Shown one piece after another: positions 1 to 10,949 of a stretch of 64,000 nucleotides of DNA. The notes under the pieces are model-generated. The model had not been told where the DNA came from. It did not search any database and saw only the letters and a program-made list of their open reading frames with translations. Within the stretch, counting starts at the first letter, position 1. The number at the start of each line of letters is the position of its first letter. Origin of the DNA: Rhipicephalus microplus (Eukaryota; Arthropoda; Arachnida; Ixodida; Ixodidae); assembly GCF_043290135.1 (NCBI RefSeq), contig NC_134700.1, positions 157,372,053 through 157,436,052 on the forward strand, in the 5' to 3' direction. The translations under genes were made by a program, and so were the position numbers.

Positions 1-521
1 TTCTTTAGCTTGCGTTGAATGATGTTAAAATCGTCCGTCGTATTGCGCACCGTTGTGCAAAACCATTCTTCCTCAGGAGGAAAACCTGCCATGCTCACAA
101 CTTTCGAAGCAGAAGTGTCGTTCATTTGTCTTACCACACGCGCACAGTAATGAGGGGCACTGCACGACGCGAACCCGCTATCCCGCAAGCGGAAGCCTTT
201 TGAGACGTCCGAAGCGTTATTTGCCTGTATTATTCGACGTAGTTTTAGTCTTCATAGCTGCAGTTTGCCTTATTAGCGAGCAGACAATACTGCACTGTTT
301 CAAACATATGTTCCGTATTCTATTTTGATCATACATGTGAACACATACGAAAATGCGTTACGTTAGCGAAACGAAGCAAAGAGAATCGGGTGGAGCGTGC
401 CTCCTCACGAGGCACACGCTCGGATCGTGGAACGAGACCAAGTCTAGTTTTTAGCTTACTCGTTCACTATAAGGGCTAGAGTGATGTGTATAAGCAGACA
501 TCGTTTTCGTGCTTTCATCAG
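1..521. other. no gene recognised
   Basis: Short open frames here have no recognisable domain or coding bias. A small imperfect hairpin lies at about 393-421 (GTGCCTC/GAGGCAC arms). The right end is pyrimidine-rich and closes with an AG at 520-521 that fits a splice acceptor for the next exon, so this is probably intron. Confidence 0.4.
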
Positions 522-1019
522 GATGCCGAGACGCCAGCGACGCCTGCAGCCAGCTCGACCATGCGCTCCGGCTCTAGGCCACCTGCAAACAACGCCGCGT
601 TGGCACAGGTTTGCACTACGAGCCTCTGGTCCCGGGACTCCATGATGCTGTGGAAGCTGCCGACGCAGCAGCCGTGCACCGCCCTCGAAGAATTCGCGGA
701 GAACGCCATGCCAACCAGTAGCAGCGTCCCGACCACTGCCGAGGCATCGGCGGTGACAGGCGGCGGCCACGTCCCGGACACCGCCTCAGTGGCAGTTAGT
801 CCCAAATCCAGCAAACAGAGATACCTGCCACTGGTCGAGGAAAAACCTGACGAGAGCAAGGGGGTGCCACTGACGCCGAAGACGTCCAAAGCCACCAAAC
901 GAGACGGCGCGTCGAAGAAGGGCGCGCAAATGCGAGCACCTTCGAGCGCGTCCACGCCGTCGAGCGTGCCCAAACGCAGCGGCAGGAAACGTGGCGGCCA
1001 ACCTCGGGAACCCGAATGA
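522..1019 (+). CDS. terminal coding exon of an unrecognised gene
   Basis: The exon reads in frame from a plausible acceptor (TTTCATCAG, ending at 521) to a TGA at 1017-1019, giving about 165 residues. Third codon positions are strongly GC-rich, as in the M13-like exon downstream and unlike the AT-rich surroundings, which is the main reason to call it coding. The protein is low in complexity: Ala/Pro/Ser/Thr-rich in the first half, then Lys/Ser/Thr/Pro-rich and basic, ending in an Arg/Gly/Pro tail. I see no signal peptide, membrane segment or catalytic motif in this part. I do not recognise the family. Such basic Ser/Pro tails occur as cytoplasmic ends of membrane proteins, but that is only a guess. 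The minus strand also has an open frame (518-1162), which I regard as a shadow because the AG acceptor and downstream poly(A) signal fit the plus strand. Upstream exons lie outside the window. Confidence 0.5.
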   Translation, partial: DAETPATPAASSTMRSGSRPPANNAALAQVCTTSLWSRDSMMLWKLPTQQPCTALEEFAENAMPTSSSVPTTAEASAVTGGGHVPDTASVAVSPKSSKQRYLPLVEEKPDESKGVPLTPKTSKATKRDGASKKGAQMRAPSSASTPSSVPKRSGRKRGGQPREPE

Positions 1020-1279
1020 TGGAACGTGATTGACAGAGACTCTTTAAGAAAAGCATGTGCTTGTGTATGTGCGTCTGTCGTCGACTTTGACATTGCGTTG
1101 AAAACTGTCTTTATCTGTGATTTCGTATAGCGTTTTCCCGCCTTGTACGAAACTGCGGGCACTTTCGCGAGGTTGAGCTTGTTTTAGCGTAGTGAACTGA
1201 AAGAAACAAGCGTGAGTGACACGTTGTGCCATAAATTTCAATTTTTTTATTGTTAACGTGCTCAGTCTGCGCGCCTTAA

Positions 1280-1285
1280 AATAAA
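1280..1285 (+). terminator. poly(A) signal AATAAA after exon 522-1019
   Basis: A canonical AATAAA lies about 260 bases after the stop at 1019. This implies a short 3' UTR and supports a terminal exon on the plus strand. Confidence 0.5.
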
Positions 1286-1299
1286 ACCTATAAGGACAA

Positions 1300-2324
1300 C
1301 CTATCGCTCTGCCTGAGTACATGCCCTACTGTGTATCGTTAATTATTTGTTCGGAGTCGAGCTGTGTTCATTACTTCTCGTCGCAGTGTGCGCACGTTAC
1401 ATAAAAATTAAGACACTGTTTCAGCACTTGTGCCACACCATGCGTAGGATGAGAAGATAAAACATTCACGGTGCACTCGAAATCGCATTTTCGTGAAGCT
1501 GCCTACACACGCTTGTACGCACACGCACACACAATTCTATGAGAGGGACACACTGAGCACTTGATTGTTTTCCAATGTCTTTGCAAGGGTAGCTGCTTTG
1601 CAATTATATCGTCGTTATGTGAGTGCATTTGGTCTTTTATAAATGCTATATTGGCATATTAAAAGAGCACGGAGCTAGAAATATTCAATCCAGAAAACGC
1701 TCTCAGCGGGCCCAAAAATATTTGAATGTGATGGTGGCCCGTCCCTATGTGTGCGTCCTATCAGTTTTCTTCCTGCTCTTCACTGGTTGGATTATTAGTT
1801 ATTGCGAAAGTGTACAGCAGAATCCACATATATTGAACTTACTAAAAGCAACAATTACTTTGATATGTAGAATAGTTCGATATAATGTTTCGAAAATTCT
1901 GCGGTATCAAAGCGAATTTCGGGGCTCACGTTGGCTTTACGGCACTCCTTCGAAATAACGCAATGAAGCCGGCTCCACGGAAAGAAACGGAAATGTTTTT
2001 TCTGGGTATTTTCCCACTGTATTAATGGTGCAGGATATATATCGGGACGGACCTTATACGTTGGAAAATTCTATTTCATTCACCAACGCCACATTGTCGC
2101 ATGCAGCTGCGCGTTCTTTTCGCGGGCGGGAGGCTTTAGTATGCGATGGAATTAGTCTTATTCTGTTCTTTTTTATTACCGTGCAGGGCTGGTGTTTCTC
2201 TTCCTTTTATCCATAATCGAATCATTATCGAGCTCCCACTCCTGCTTCTCAAAGCTTTGCTGCATCTAACGCGGTTAGGCTATGCCCCTGGTTTGGGAGG
2301 CATTGCGAGCTTTCTGCATCTGAT
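1300..2324. other. no gene recognised
   Basis: AT-rich intergenic sequence with a short CA-rich run near 1505-1530. The open frames at 1623-1958 and 2025-2216 show no motif or codon bias. Confidence 0.5.
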
Positions 2325-2566
2325 TATCGGCCTCAGTGGAACAGCGGCTACGCTGCTCGGCTGCTCACCCAAAGGTCGCGAGTTCGATCCCGGCTGCGGC
2401 AGTCACATTTCGATGAAAGCTAAATGGCAGAGGCTGGTTTACTGTGCCGTGTCACTGCACGTTCGAAAGCACCAGATGATCAAAGTTTGTGGAGCCCTTC
2501 ACTACCACGTCTCATAGACATATCGTGGTTTTAGGACTTAAAGCCCCAGATATGATTATTATATTT
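2325..2566 (+). mobile_element. tRNA-derived SINE (Ruka-like), diverged copy
   Basis: The tRNA-related head has a polymerase III box A-like stretch near 2333-2350 and box B GAGTTCGATCC at 2380-2390. The body has the blocks typical of this tick SINE: a GCACGTT run, a block near GAGCCCTTCACTAC, and a 3' end resembling GGTTTTAGGACTTAAAGCCC followed by an AT-rich tail. The same blocks recur at 13089-13248, 22936-23066, 33107-33350 and 47098-47335. It matches my knowledge of the ixodid SINE named Ruka. This copy has many substitutions and no clear target duplication. Confidence 0.75.
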
Positions 2567-3237
2567 TGCATCCGATCTGTTCTTGCACTGACTCTAATAT
2601 TGGCCGCACATGCTTATCCTCGTAAAGGCTTCTTTGAAGGACATGGTATATCCACGAAATGAATGATGATGATTGGACGAAGCAGAGCGATCGTTCTTTG
2701 TTACCTTGAATCACCCGTAACATTGAACGCATGCAAGTGAGTGACAAAGCGCTGCACAGTTATCTGCAAGGTTTAATAATCATTAAGGGTATGTTGTGTG
2801 TAGTTGTCAATTGTGTCTTGACTTGATTATTACTGCCTTTGTGGTATCGTATCTAGCCTCAAGATGGCAAAGACAAGGTCTTTGCATGTTGTCCTGGTGG
2901 TTGTTGGTTGTTTTCAGTCATACGAAATTTAACGTATACAGCATATCGAGATGTCATATACTGCACAGGCCAGTCGTTGTCCGTGATCACTATCGTCAAC
3001 AGCGTCATCCCGATCCAAACGGTATAAGCGTGTCGCCATCGCCATCACGGTTACGGTGCCCGCTAACGCCGCCAACGGACAAGCCTCCACCTCAAGAAAC
3101 TTCACCCCTAAAATAAGACTTTTTCACTCATTGGCTTCTTAGTGGGTAAGGGGCATGGCGGGAGGGGACCAGGCGCCACCGTACGCACGAGCAGCTCGTG
3201 GCCTGGAACGGAGCGCTCACCCCTGCGCCGCAGAGCG
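2567..3237. other. no gene; fragment of a dispersed repeat
   Basis: Around 2650-2690 a fragment (ATCCACGAAATGAATGATGA) resembles the one at about 21460 (ATCCACGGAGTGAAAGATGA), so a piece of the same dispersed family may be present. The last 100 bases (from about 3142) are GC-rich and open in the frame of the next exon. A pyrimidine-rich acceptor ending at 3141 means the membrane-anchor exon might begin earlier than the ATG at 3238. Confidence 0.35.
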
Positions 3238-3560
3238 ATGGCCGACAATATTCCCAGCAGCGAGGTCCTCGCCGTGCCGGCTGAGCTGTACGCGGCCGCC
3301 AGTCCCTTTCCGCCAGCCTACGCGAGCAACGCGCAGTTCTGCAGCGGTGGTGGCTGGGCGGCTGCCCTGTGGAGCATCAGCGTCACCACCACACTGCTGC
3401 TGATGGCGTCGGTGTTGGTCACCGCCTTCGTCACCGCAACGCTGTTCATCTCCAGTGGCGGCGCTTTCTCTTCAATGCTACCGCAGCCTACTATCACGGC
3501 CAAAGACGCACCGCCGCTATCGTACCACGGCACGCCGCCCAAAATGTCCACTGTGCCTAG
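3238..3560 (+). CDS. membrane-anchor exon of M13 (neprilysin-like) family gene
   Basis: The frame opens at ATG 3238 (context AGAGCGATGG) and runs to a good donor, CCTAG|GTAAGA, at 3560/3561. The product begins with a short Ser/Pro/Ala-rich tail, then a hydrophobic helix of about 25 residues (WAAALWSISVTT onward, roughly residues 40-70), then a Ser/Pro/Thr-rich stalk. That is the type II layout of M13 peptidases: small cytoplasmic tail, one membrane segment, extracellular domain. The exon ends with two bases of a codon. A phase-compatible acceptor exists at 8325-8326, joining it to the M13 ectodomain exon. The link is inferred from strand, order, phase and topology. The frame is open upstream to 3142, so the start could be earlier or this could be an internal exon. 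Confidence 0.5.
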
Positions 3561-6500
3561 GTAAGACGTCAGTGCCTGTACGTGACGTGGTTAGGGCTAG
3601 CTGCGTTCGATGTTACAACGTTTAACAGTGAAGCTGGGCGCAAGAACTTTGGTGTTTACGCCTGCGTAAAAAAAAACGCCAAAGCTGGCGTCAAGATGCG
3701 CGAGGCCAAATGACGGCGAAGATGGTTTATCACTAGCTTCGTGAGAATGGCCAAACTCCAGATCGAGTTCGCGCTCAGTAAAGCGGGCATTGGCACCCCC
3801 CCCCCTGTTGAAGCATATAGGTCCGTCGTCACTCATTATCGGCCTCCCTCATGTCAAGGTCTGAGCGTTGCATTATCGTCGCTCCCCTAGAATTATCTCG
3901 TCGAGCGCCTTCTGGATCTGCAAACCTCTTCTCTGCAGCATCTTTAGCTAAGTAGGACGAAACCGTTCGGCACCCTCCAAAAGTCCTCGCGGCGTGCATG
4001 GCGTCAGAAACTGATGGCGAGCGATGGCTCCCTCCGGCAAAGTGCGGGTTCTCGCACAGTGGCTCACAGAGAAACCTGCGGGGGCCGACTCCGCAGGTAT
4101 AGACACCCACTAACAGCTGCTACGACCCCCTCCAGCATCTTTTCTCGTCTTGACAAACACGGAGATATGTCCTGCAGTGATACATTCCTCCTTAGTTTTC
4201 ATTTGCTTAGTGATATCTCCCTAATTCGCTTTTATTTTGCTTTTTCCGAAGAGCGCTGCGGTAATAGCGGCAGCTATCACCGGTCATGGTGACGTAGGTT
4301 GATACAAGCGAGCTTCGAAATATTCTGCGTCGGATTTCCTTTCACGCGCGTTTTGCCTCTCTGGCATCGTCCCACCTGCACGTTCTCCTGGTGCATGCCG
4401 CATGGGTGGATCGAGTTGCCCTACATGGCCCTGTTCTCACTGCCCTGTGTGCCTCTCCTAACAGCACGTCGCCTCTGCTTTAGTTCTTGCAAAGGAAATT
4501 GCTAATAATAAAAAAGCAAGATGAACGACATGTGCACATAAAAAGTATCTACCGCGGCTACCGGACTCATTATGGCATTCTCGGCGGCTGACCGCCTGTG
4601 GCGTTCAAGGAAGAATAAGCGATGAGTGCCACTGGCTTGGAGGCGTTGAAACCTAACCTGCACATCGAGTCTTCGGCAACAGAAACTGGGGCGATGGGGC
4701 GGCCAGGGGCTTTTCTGCACTGCTTTCAGAACGTTGCGCGTTTCGTCTGAGCCCTGGAATTCTTTGTCGCTCAGAATTCACGCGTCATCGGACAGCTTTC
4801 CCGTTGCCTTCTACGAATTTGGAGCTTCTTCATAATCGGTTTCTCTACCTTGCGGGAGAGAGGGTTTTCTACTGATGTGTGCAGCGAGGGCGGTCGTCGG
4901 GCTGACGCACGCTGACTGACAAGAACGAATGTCTCGTGGACAGTTACAATTGTTTAGGTACCATGGAGTGGTGGAGTCAGGACCCATGAAAAGCCGCCGC
5001 GGAACTAAGATGCAAAGAGGAATGGGAGACCGAGGAATCTGCTGGTAAAGGAGCGTCGTTTTGGCTGCGTGAGAAGGATATCTTGGGGAAGTCTGGTTAC
5101 TTGAAGCCCCGTGAAATCAGGGAAGATCATTAGGTGCCTGGAGCAAAATTTTGCCGTGGCTTAGCTCAGCTATGCCAAGATATATGTAGCGTTAGCTAAG
5201 GGGCTTTCGCTAAGCTTCACCGTATAGTCAGTCCCTCGGCAAGCCTTGACGCCATTGACGGCATCTTGTTGTTGCTGTGATGGTCGGGCATGGCGATCAG
5301 CCTCCATGGGCGACGCCACTTTCCTAGACGTTCTTCCTTTTGCTCGTGTGTCTCTTCAGCACTTTTAGCTTGCGTCGTTCATTGGATGTTAGCCCCTCTG
5401 GTTACTAACACTGAATCACTGGCTCAGTTTGAGTCAGAATGAAAAAAATACCGTAGTATGTTATATTGTAAGTAGCATCATTCATGCAACATGCACATGT
5501 ACTTGTAAATTTTGCATGTAGTCGTGTGTTGAGCTTCCAATGTTCATGTGCCATATTTATCTACTCGTATTTTGTTTGTGTGTTGTGCAGTGTAAGTTGC
5601 AGATGTATAATGAGCTATGTTGATGTTACTCTTCTTTCTTTCTAGTGCTGCTTGGTTAATATGATGAGTATTCATATTAGCTGTACATATTGACCACTTG
5701 CTATAGTCTCAGTAAAGACTGGCACTATTGTGAATAAATAATTGAAATAAATGTCAAAATACTCTGCCACACTGAAACCTTCATTTATTTGCAAAAATTG
5801 CACTGATCTTTGTCAGTGGACATTGGAAAAGGTTGATGTGAGTGTGCGTGACCAGTTCCATTTCTTTTTTTATGCGCTTTTAAAGGAGTAGGCTCAAGAG
5901 ACCTTGCGAAAATCGCACGTGCCTACAAAAATGTGGCCTTTCTGAAATCTGAATGAGGTGGCAGCACGCTGTCTAATGAATATCGCCCGATTTTCAAGGA
6001 CTTGTAGTACGTTTATGAACCCACAACCCGCAGATTTTTTAAACCATGGCTGCCACTTAGCTCAACACACGCACACACACACACACACTTGATGAAGGTC
6101 ACATTCTAGGCCGAAACGTCGAAATAAACCACGTGGAGACCGCTCACAGAAGATCTACTTGACTATCTTTATATATATATATATATCCCTGCCCGCAAAC
6201 GTTGCCCCCCACACTTCACATATACTTTTGGAGCCCCTAAGCGAGCTGTATACTTGAACAACGGACCCGTAGATGTATGGGAGGTGCGAACGCTCGTTTA
6301 CAGCACGAGTTCTTTCTCTGGAGTGTGGACGTACGTATCCTGTCTGTGACTGTAAGTGATCCAGCTCGAAGCTCTCTTCTTTGAAAAGCAACCAACGAAC
6401 AATCTAGCATAGTCTTGCTAAATGCTTGCAACAACACAGCAGCAATAATCAGGTTAGACTTTTTCATCGTCCGGCCAGCTTTACTCCTTCAAACCTTGCG

Positions 6501-6885
6501 CTACTTAGTGCAAGCTTAGACTTTTTTTTTCTTATATGAACTTGCCATTTGATGAAAAGCTAAACGACGAGAAACCGTAATAGTTGTCTGGACAATTACT
6601 GTGCATTCAGAGGAACTTGTCATCCAAACTCAAGCGATCAAGCTACCACCCATATTAGCCAATCAATAAACTCAGATTCTCCGCTGGGGCGCCGGGGTAA
6701 ATCAGAGCCACCTAGACCAGATGCGATAGAAATAAACTGCAGTGTTAAAAGTTATACTAGCAGCTAAGTTCTGCAGCGTGCGGTTTGGCGTAACTCAAAA
6801 GATCGCACACGTACGCCAATACGGAGGTCTTATGGGAAGCCAGCGCCAACCAGGTGGCGCGCCTCCATTAGAGTGCCTCGATGCC

Positions 6886-7339
6886 CATAGAGTTTTTTTA
6901 TATACACTAGAGGGAACTAACTCTGGCGCTAGTGTCCATGGGAGCTGCAACGCAAGTCGTTTCAGCGAGCATGGGAATGATGGGTAGTACGCACATTTGT
7001 GTAATATCAGTACTTCTGGCCTCCTTTTGGCTCCGTGTGGGTTCGTGTGGCTTGAAACTGTTTTCTTACAAAACAAATATTAGCAAATGTTCAGCAGTTG
7101 CGCTTCGCCATCTAATTTTTTTTTGAAACTTACCTTTCCAAATCGGGTCACGAAGTTCAAAAGAGTTGAATGTTTCTTTCAAAACAAAACCGAAACACAG
7201 CAATAAACGAAGCCCCAAGTACGATTCGCTGCCCACAAGTACGAAAACTAGGCACATGTGTGTACTACTCATCATTACCATGGTCGCTGAACAATCGCAG
7301 CGCCAGAGTCGCCTCTAGTTAATTGTAGGAAACTCTATG
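6886..7339. repeat. 454-bp imperfect inverted repeat (foldback)
   Basis: The two halves are reverse complements with indels: CATAGAGTT (6886-6894) pairs with AACTCTATG (7331-7339), CTCTGGCGCT (6921-6930) with AGCGCCAGAG (7299-7308), and the AATGATGGGTAGTA block (about 6976) with TACTACTCATCATT (about 7264-7277). The centre, about 7070-7130, holds a T-run. It is non-coding and probably a miniature foldback transposon or two inverted copies of one dispersed repeat. Confidence 0.65.
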
Positions 7340-8029
7340 TCGATGCTCGCTCATCCGGCGCGCACATCTAGGCACCCTATCTTCAATTATAGTGTACTAG
7401 AATACGGGGTAGTGTGTTCAGGGAGGAGCCTTGGCTGCCGCAGTTGGTATCGACAGCCGCTTGAAGGCGCTACCTTAGCATGGGCTGTCACATAACGCAT
7501 TGTTCTTTATGCACTTCTGTGCTTTGATATCAGTAATATCAGGGGTTATCCGGAGTAAATGCATACTGAGCATATCTTGGTACCACAGTACCATGTTGCG
7601 TTCTTCTTTAGAAAATACATTGCTAGTACACTGTGCTCTTCGTCGATTCCTCAATGCACAGTCATGACGCAGTAAAGTCGACATGTATCACACACTTCTG
7701 GGAAGACAGTCGATTGGCCATCAGCTCTTTTCCTTTACCCACCTCAGCATCGAAGCCATCTTGTTCATTAAATATATGTACATTGTGTGATGCAGCACAT
7801 ACACAAGGATCAAATTTGAATTTGTATGCATCTTCCCTGATATTTTCATCATTTATTTATTTTTTATTATTTTATTTTTTTGGCCATAATGGTGTTATGG
7901 TTGCTGGATTTTTTGTTTTCTTTCTTTGTTTTTTTTTTCTTTTTGCTCGCGTCCATGTAATCTTCTGTGCTATGCTGGTATCAGGATGTTTCGTAGGAAT
8001 GTATATATATGTTTTTATTACACCGTATT

Positions 8030-8208
8030 TGGTATTTTTATGTTAGCTTATGGTCTTTATTGTTACACACATCTTTTGTAATTGTCCCACCTGCCTTGTA
8101 TAGGGTTCACTGGCCTCGTCAAGCTGTCCATAAACAGCTTTTAGCCAGTGAACCTCTCCAGAACCTGTTTCTTTCTGGGAAAATAAAATGATTTGATTTG
8201 AAAAAAAA
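8030..8208 (+). mobile_element. LINE-type 3' tail with stem-loop and A-tail
   Basis: A nested hairpin (GGTTCACTGGC 8104-8114 with GCCAGTGAACC 8144-8154; inside it AAGCTGT 8121-8127 with ACAGCTT 8134-8140) is followed by AATAAA at 8182-8187 and an A-run at 8201-8208. This is the layout of a retroposed transcript end, probably the 3' UTR of a non-LTR element truncated on its 5' side. No coding part is left. Confidence 0.5.
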
Positions 8209-8326
8209 TGAAGCTTAATAGTTCATCGGTTATAAATGTCTGAAATTGTCAAAACATTTATATGTATTCGTCACTACAGATCACGTAAAGCTTTTCTAAC
8301 ACTTGTTCAAATCAGTGCCACGGCAG

Positions 8327-10420
8327 AGCAAGCTTTCCAGACGTGTTCTATGACGCGCCCTCGCAAAGCCGCCGCAATCGCGCCTGTACCTCGACGGCGT
8401 GCGTGGAGTACGCGCGCCGACTGCTGCGCCAGATCAACACCAGCCGCGACCCCTGCGACGACTTCTACGCGTACGTGTGCGACGACTGGGTGCGGGCGCG
8501 GCCTCTGCCTCTCGGTAGTGAGCGGCTCTCGGTGGACACTGCCCTGGTGGACGGCTACGCCGAGCTACTCACCTCGTGACTGCGCGACAATGCGACCAGC
8601 CGTTCCCGCCGCTGCGCTTCCTCATCGACAACTGCCTGCGGCCGCAGCCGAACCTCTTCCACGCCCTGCGGGCCATGTTCATGGATGCAGCCCGGCTGCG
8701 CCCATGGATGGCGCAATCTAGCGCGCGCCGCCGTCCGTCGCCCGTCGAGGTGTCGCGCAAGTTGGGCGTCGCCTACCGCGAGCTTGGCGTCGACGCGCTC
8801 TTCAGGCCCTTCGTGGTGAAGGAAGTCTCCTCAAACGACACCCGCCGCTTCGTGGGGCTCGGCGAGCCATCCACAGTGCTCCTGCGCGGCCCGCTCGAGC
8901 GCCGAGAGTACGAGCTCGTGCGCGTGAGCTTCGCGCCCCTGCTGGGCTTCTTCCAGAACCAGACGGACGCCGACCTCCTCCAGTTCGAGGAGAGACTGGC
9001 GCTCATGCTCGGTCGGCCGCAACTGGACGCCGCGGCGCTCGTCAATTCCAGCATGGTCAAGGTGTTTGACCTGCCCTCGCTGAGGAACATCGAGTGGACT
9101 AGCTTCCTGCAGAGCGTGTTCGGCAAAGGGCTTCGTCCCATCACGGCCCGGACGTACGTAAAGCTGGCTTCGCCTGACTACTTCCTTCGCTTGGCGCGTG
9201 GGGACCTGCTGCGCTTCTCGAGCGACCTGCTGGGCTACCTGCTCTTCCGCATCACCATGGCGCTGTCACCTTTCATCTGGAAGCGCGAGCTCCGCGACCA
9301 GCTCGCCTCGGTGGCCTACGCGCGACACCCAGAGTTTGCGCGTGCTCTCCCGCAGAGCCACTACTGCCTGCGCCTGCTGAACCGCTTCGAGCCCAACCTG
9401 CCGCTGCACGTGTCGCGGCGCCTCGCCGAGTCTCTGCTGGGAGGTGAGAATGCCGTTGAAGACCTGGTGTCTACGCTACGCCTCGTCTTGCTCCAGTCCG
9501 TCCAAGCGCAACTGGGCCCACTGAACAGCGAGCTGCGCGCGCACCTTCGCGACAAGCTGAACGCCGTCTCGTGGGAGCCCCTGTCGCCCCGCGCTATGGA
9601 CAGCGAGTCGACGCGAGCCGAGTACGTGGACGGCGTCTACCTGAGCAACTCGCGCCTCTCCACGGCACAGTTCGTCTACACCTGGATCCGCAAGTCACTC
9701 GAAAAGAAGCTGATGGCGCACATGAGCACGCGTGCGGCTGCCGCAGGCGGCGTTGCGGCCTACCCGGGCTGGACGGGCGGCTTCCTGAGCGCCGAGAGCC
9801 AGTTGCCACCACCGTACGAGAGGCTCGAGATCCCGCTGCCCGTTTTCGACTTCTTCCTCAACGAGAACCCGTCTCTGCGACCCTTGCAGATGGCTAGGGC
9901 GGGTCCCAAGGTGTACCGGCCCCTGCTGCGCGCCGTCTACCACTGGGCCTACAACTTCGAACGCGGCAGGAACGCATACGGAACCGAGACGGCCCTGTCG
10001 CGTCGCATGAACGACTTGCGGCGCTGCCTCAAACGCCAGTACTCTGCCCTGTCCTGGACCGAGCAGAGGCCGCAGCTGGACGCATCGCGCACTTCGTGGT
10101 CCGACCTGTGGGACAGCCTGGCGTTGCGGCCGGCGCTGGACGCGTTCCTGCTGGACAGTGGTCACGTGGCGCCTGACTATCGGCTCGCCTTGCTCGAGCA
10201 CTGGAACGCCAGTCAGCTCTTCTTCGTCTCGTACGCCGCCAACATGTGCGAGAACGGCAACCAGCGCTTCCTGCGCAAGATGGCCGCCCAGGGACCACAC
10301 AGTCCCGCCTGGTTCCGTGTTAACGGCCCGCTGCGCAATTCGCTGGATTTCGCGCGCGCTTTTGGCTGCAAGGTTGGTTCGTTCATGAACCCCGCCGACA
10401 AGTGTGCCCTAATTCACTGA
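8327..10420 (+). pseudogene. M13 (neprilysin-like) ectodomain exon, catalytically incomplete and disrupted
   Basis: The start of the ectodomain carries the M13 signature: paired cysteines (ACTSTAC), then a DPCDDFYAYVC block and a Trp. The C-terminal end also fits: FFVSYAANMCE, a HSPAWFRVNGPL block, then FGCKVGSFMNPADKC and stop at 10418-10420. Total length, about 690 residues, is normal for the family. Two things are odd. First, no HExxH zinc motif or later ExxxD motif can be found; the equivalent stretch reads RAVYHWAYNFE, so the product would be a pseudo-peptidase even if made. Second, a TGA at 8577-8579 interrupts the N-terminal frame, and the long frame (from 8576, another phase) takes over by about 8605, so one stop and one frameshift separate the parts. 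Codon use stays GC-rich across the break, which suggests recent loss or a sequence error. It probably joins the membrane exon at 3238-3560 through an acceptor at 8325-8326; another AG at 8339-8340 is possible but out of phase. Normal members would be cell-surface zinc endopeptidases cutting small peptides. Confidence 0.8.
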
Positions 10421-10926
10421 GTGCGCCCCTCCGACAGAGCTTTGTGAGATCTTGTTATATACCGACAAAGAAATGAACTTTCAGTGCTGTGACGTTTTTA
10501 TTCGTATAATTCGCGCGTGTATTTTCTTCACCATGCGCAACGCCGAACGAAGACTCATTTGTTCGGTGTGTTTTCATTATTTAGTATGCTTAACTGCGTC
10601 ATTGTAGTGTATGCGAGTGTGCGATGTGACAGTGAGCTGATAAATTCATGTCGCACTTGTTAATTATCTCAACGCGTTGTCACCTCACTGATTGTTTATG
10701 TGGGCATTCTTAAGTCGTTAGTTCTTACGTATATGCTTTACCGTTGTTCAATCGCGTTTTTGAGACATTGCGCAATTTCGACAGTATGCACTAGCAACAA
10801 CTTCGGCGCTATAATACGAACATCACGAGTACACACATTTTTCGTGTGGCCGAGTAATTTCCTTTTTCGCACTTACGCAGTTTCATTGTGAACTTTGGTG
10901 GCTAGCTCGCAAATATTCAAGGCTAT

Positions 10927-10932
10927 AATAAA
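10927..10932 (+). terminator. poly(A) signal AATAAA after the M13-like exon
   Basis: AATAAA occurs about 510 bases after the M13 stop codon, with no other gene between. It is the likely 3' end signal of that transcript. Confidence 0.45.
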
Positions 10933-10949
10933 ACGTTTTGCGTTATTAG

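Larger units (their letters stand above)
3561..8326 (+). other. probable intron of the M13-like gene, repeat-bearing
   Basis: It starts GTAAGA and ends in CAG, with no convincing exon between. It contains a C-run at 3796-3804, a (CA)n run at about 6068-6088, a short (TA)n at 6171-6186, a 454-bp foldback repeat at 6886-7339, and a LINE 3' tail with a hairpin at 8030-8208. The other open frames have no motif or GC-rich codon bias. Confidence 0.45.

Noticed and set aside
518..1162. Minus-strand gene overlapping exon 522-1019
   Set aside because: No poly(A) signal or donor fits on that strand; splice acceptor, stop and AATAAA are consistent with the plus strand.
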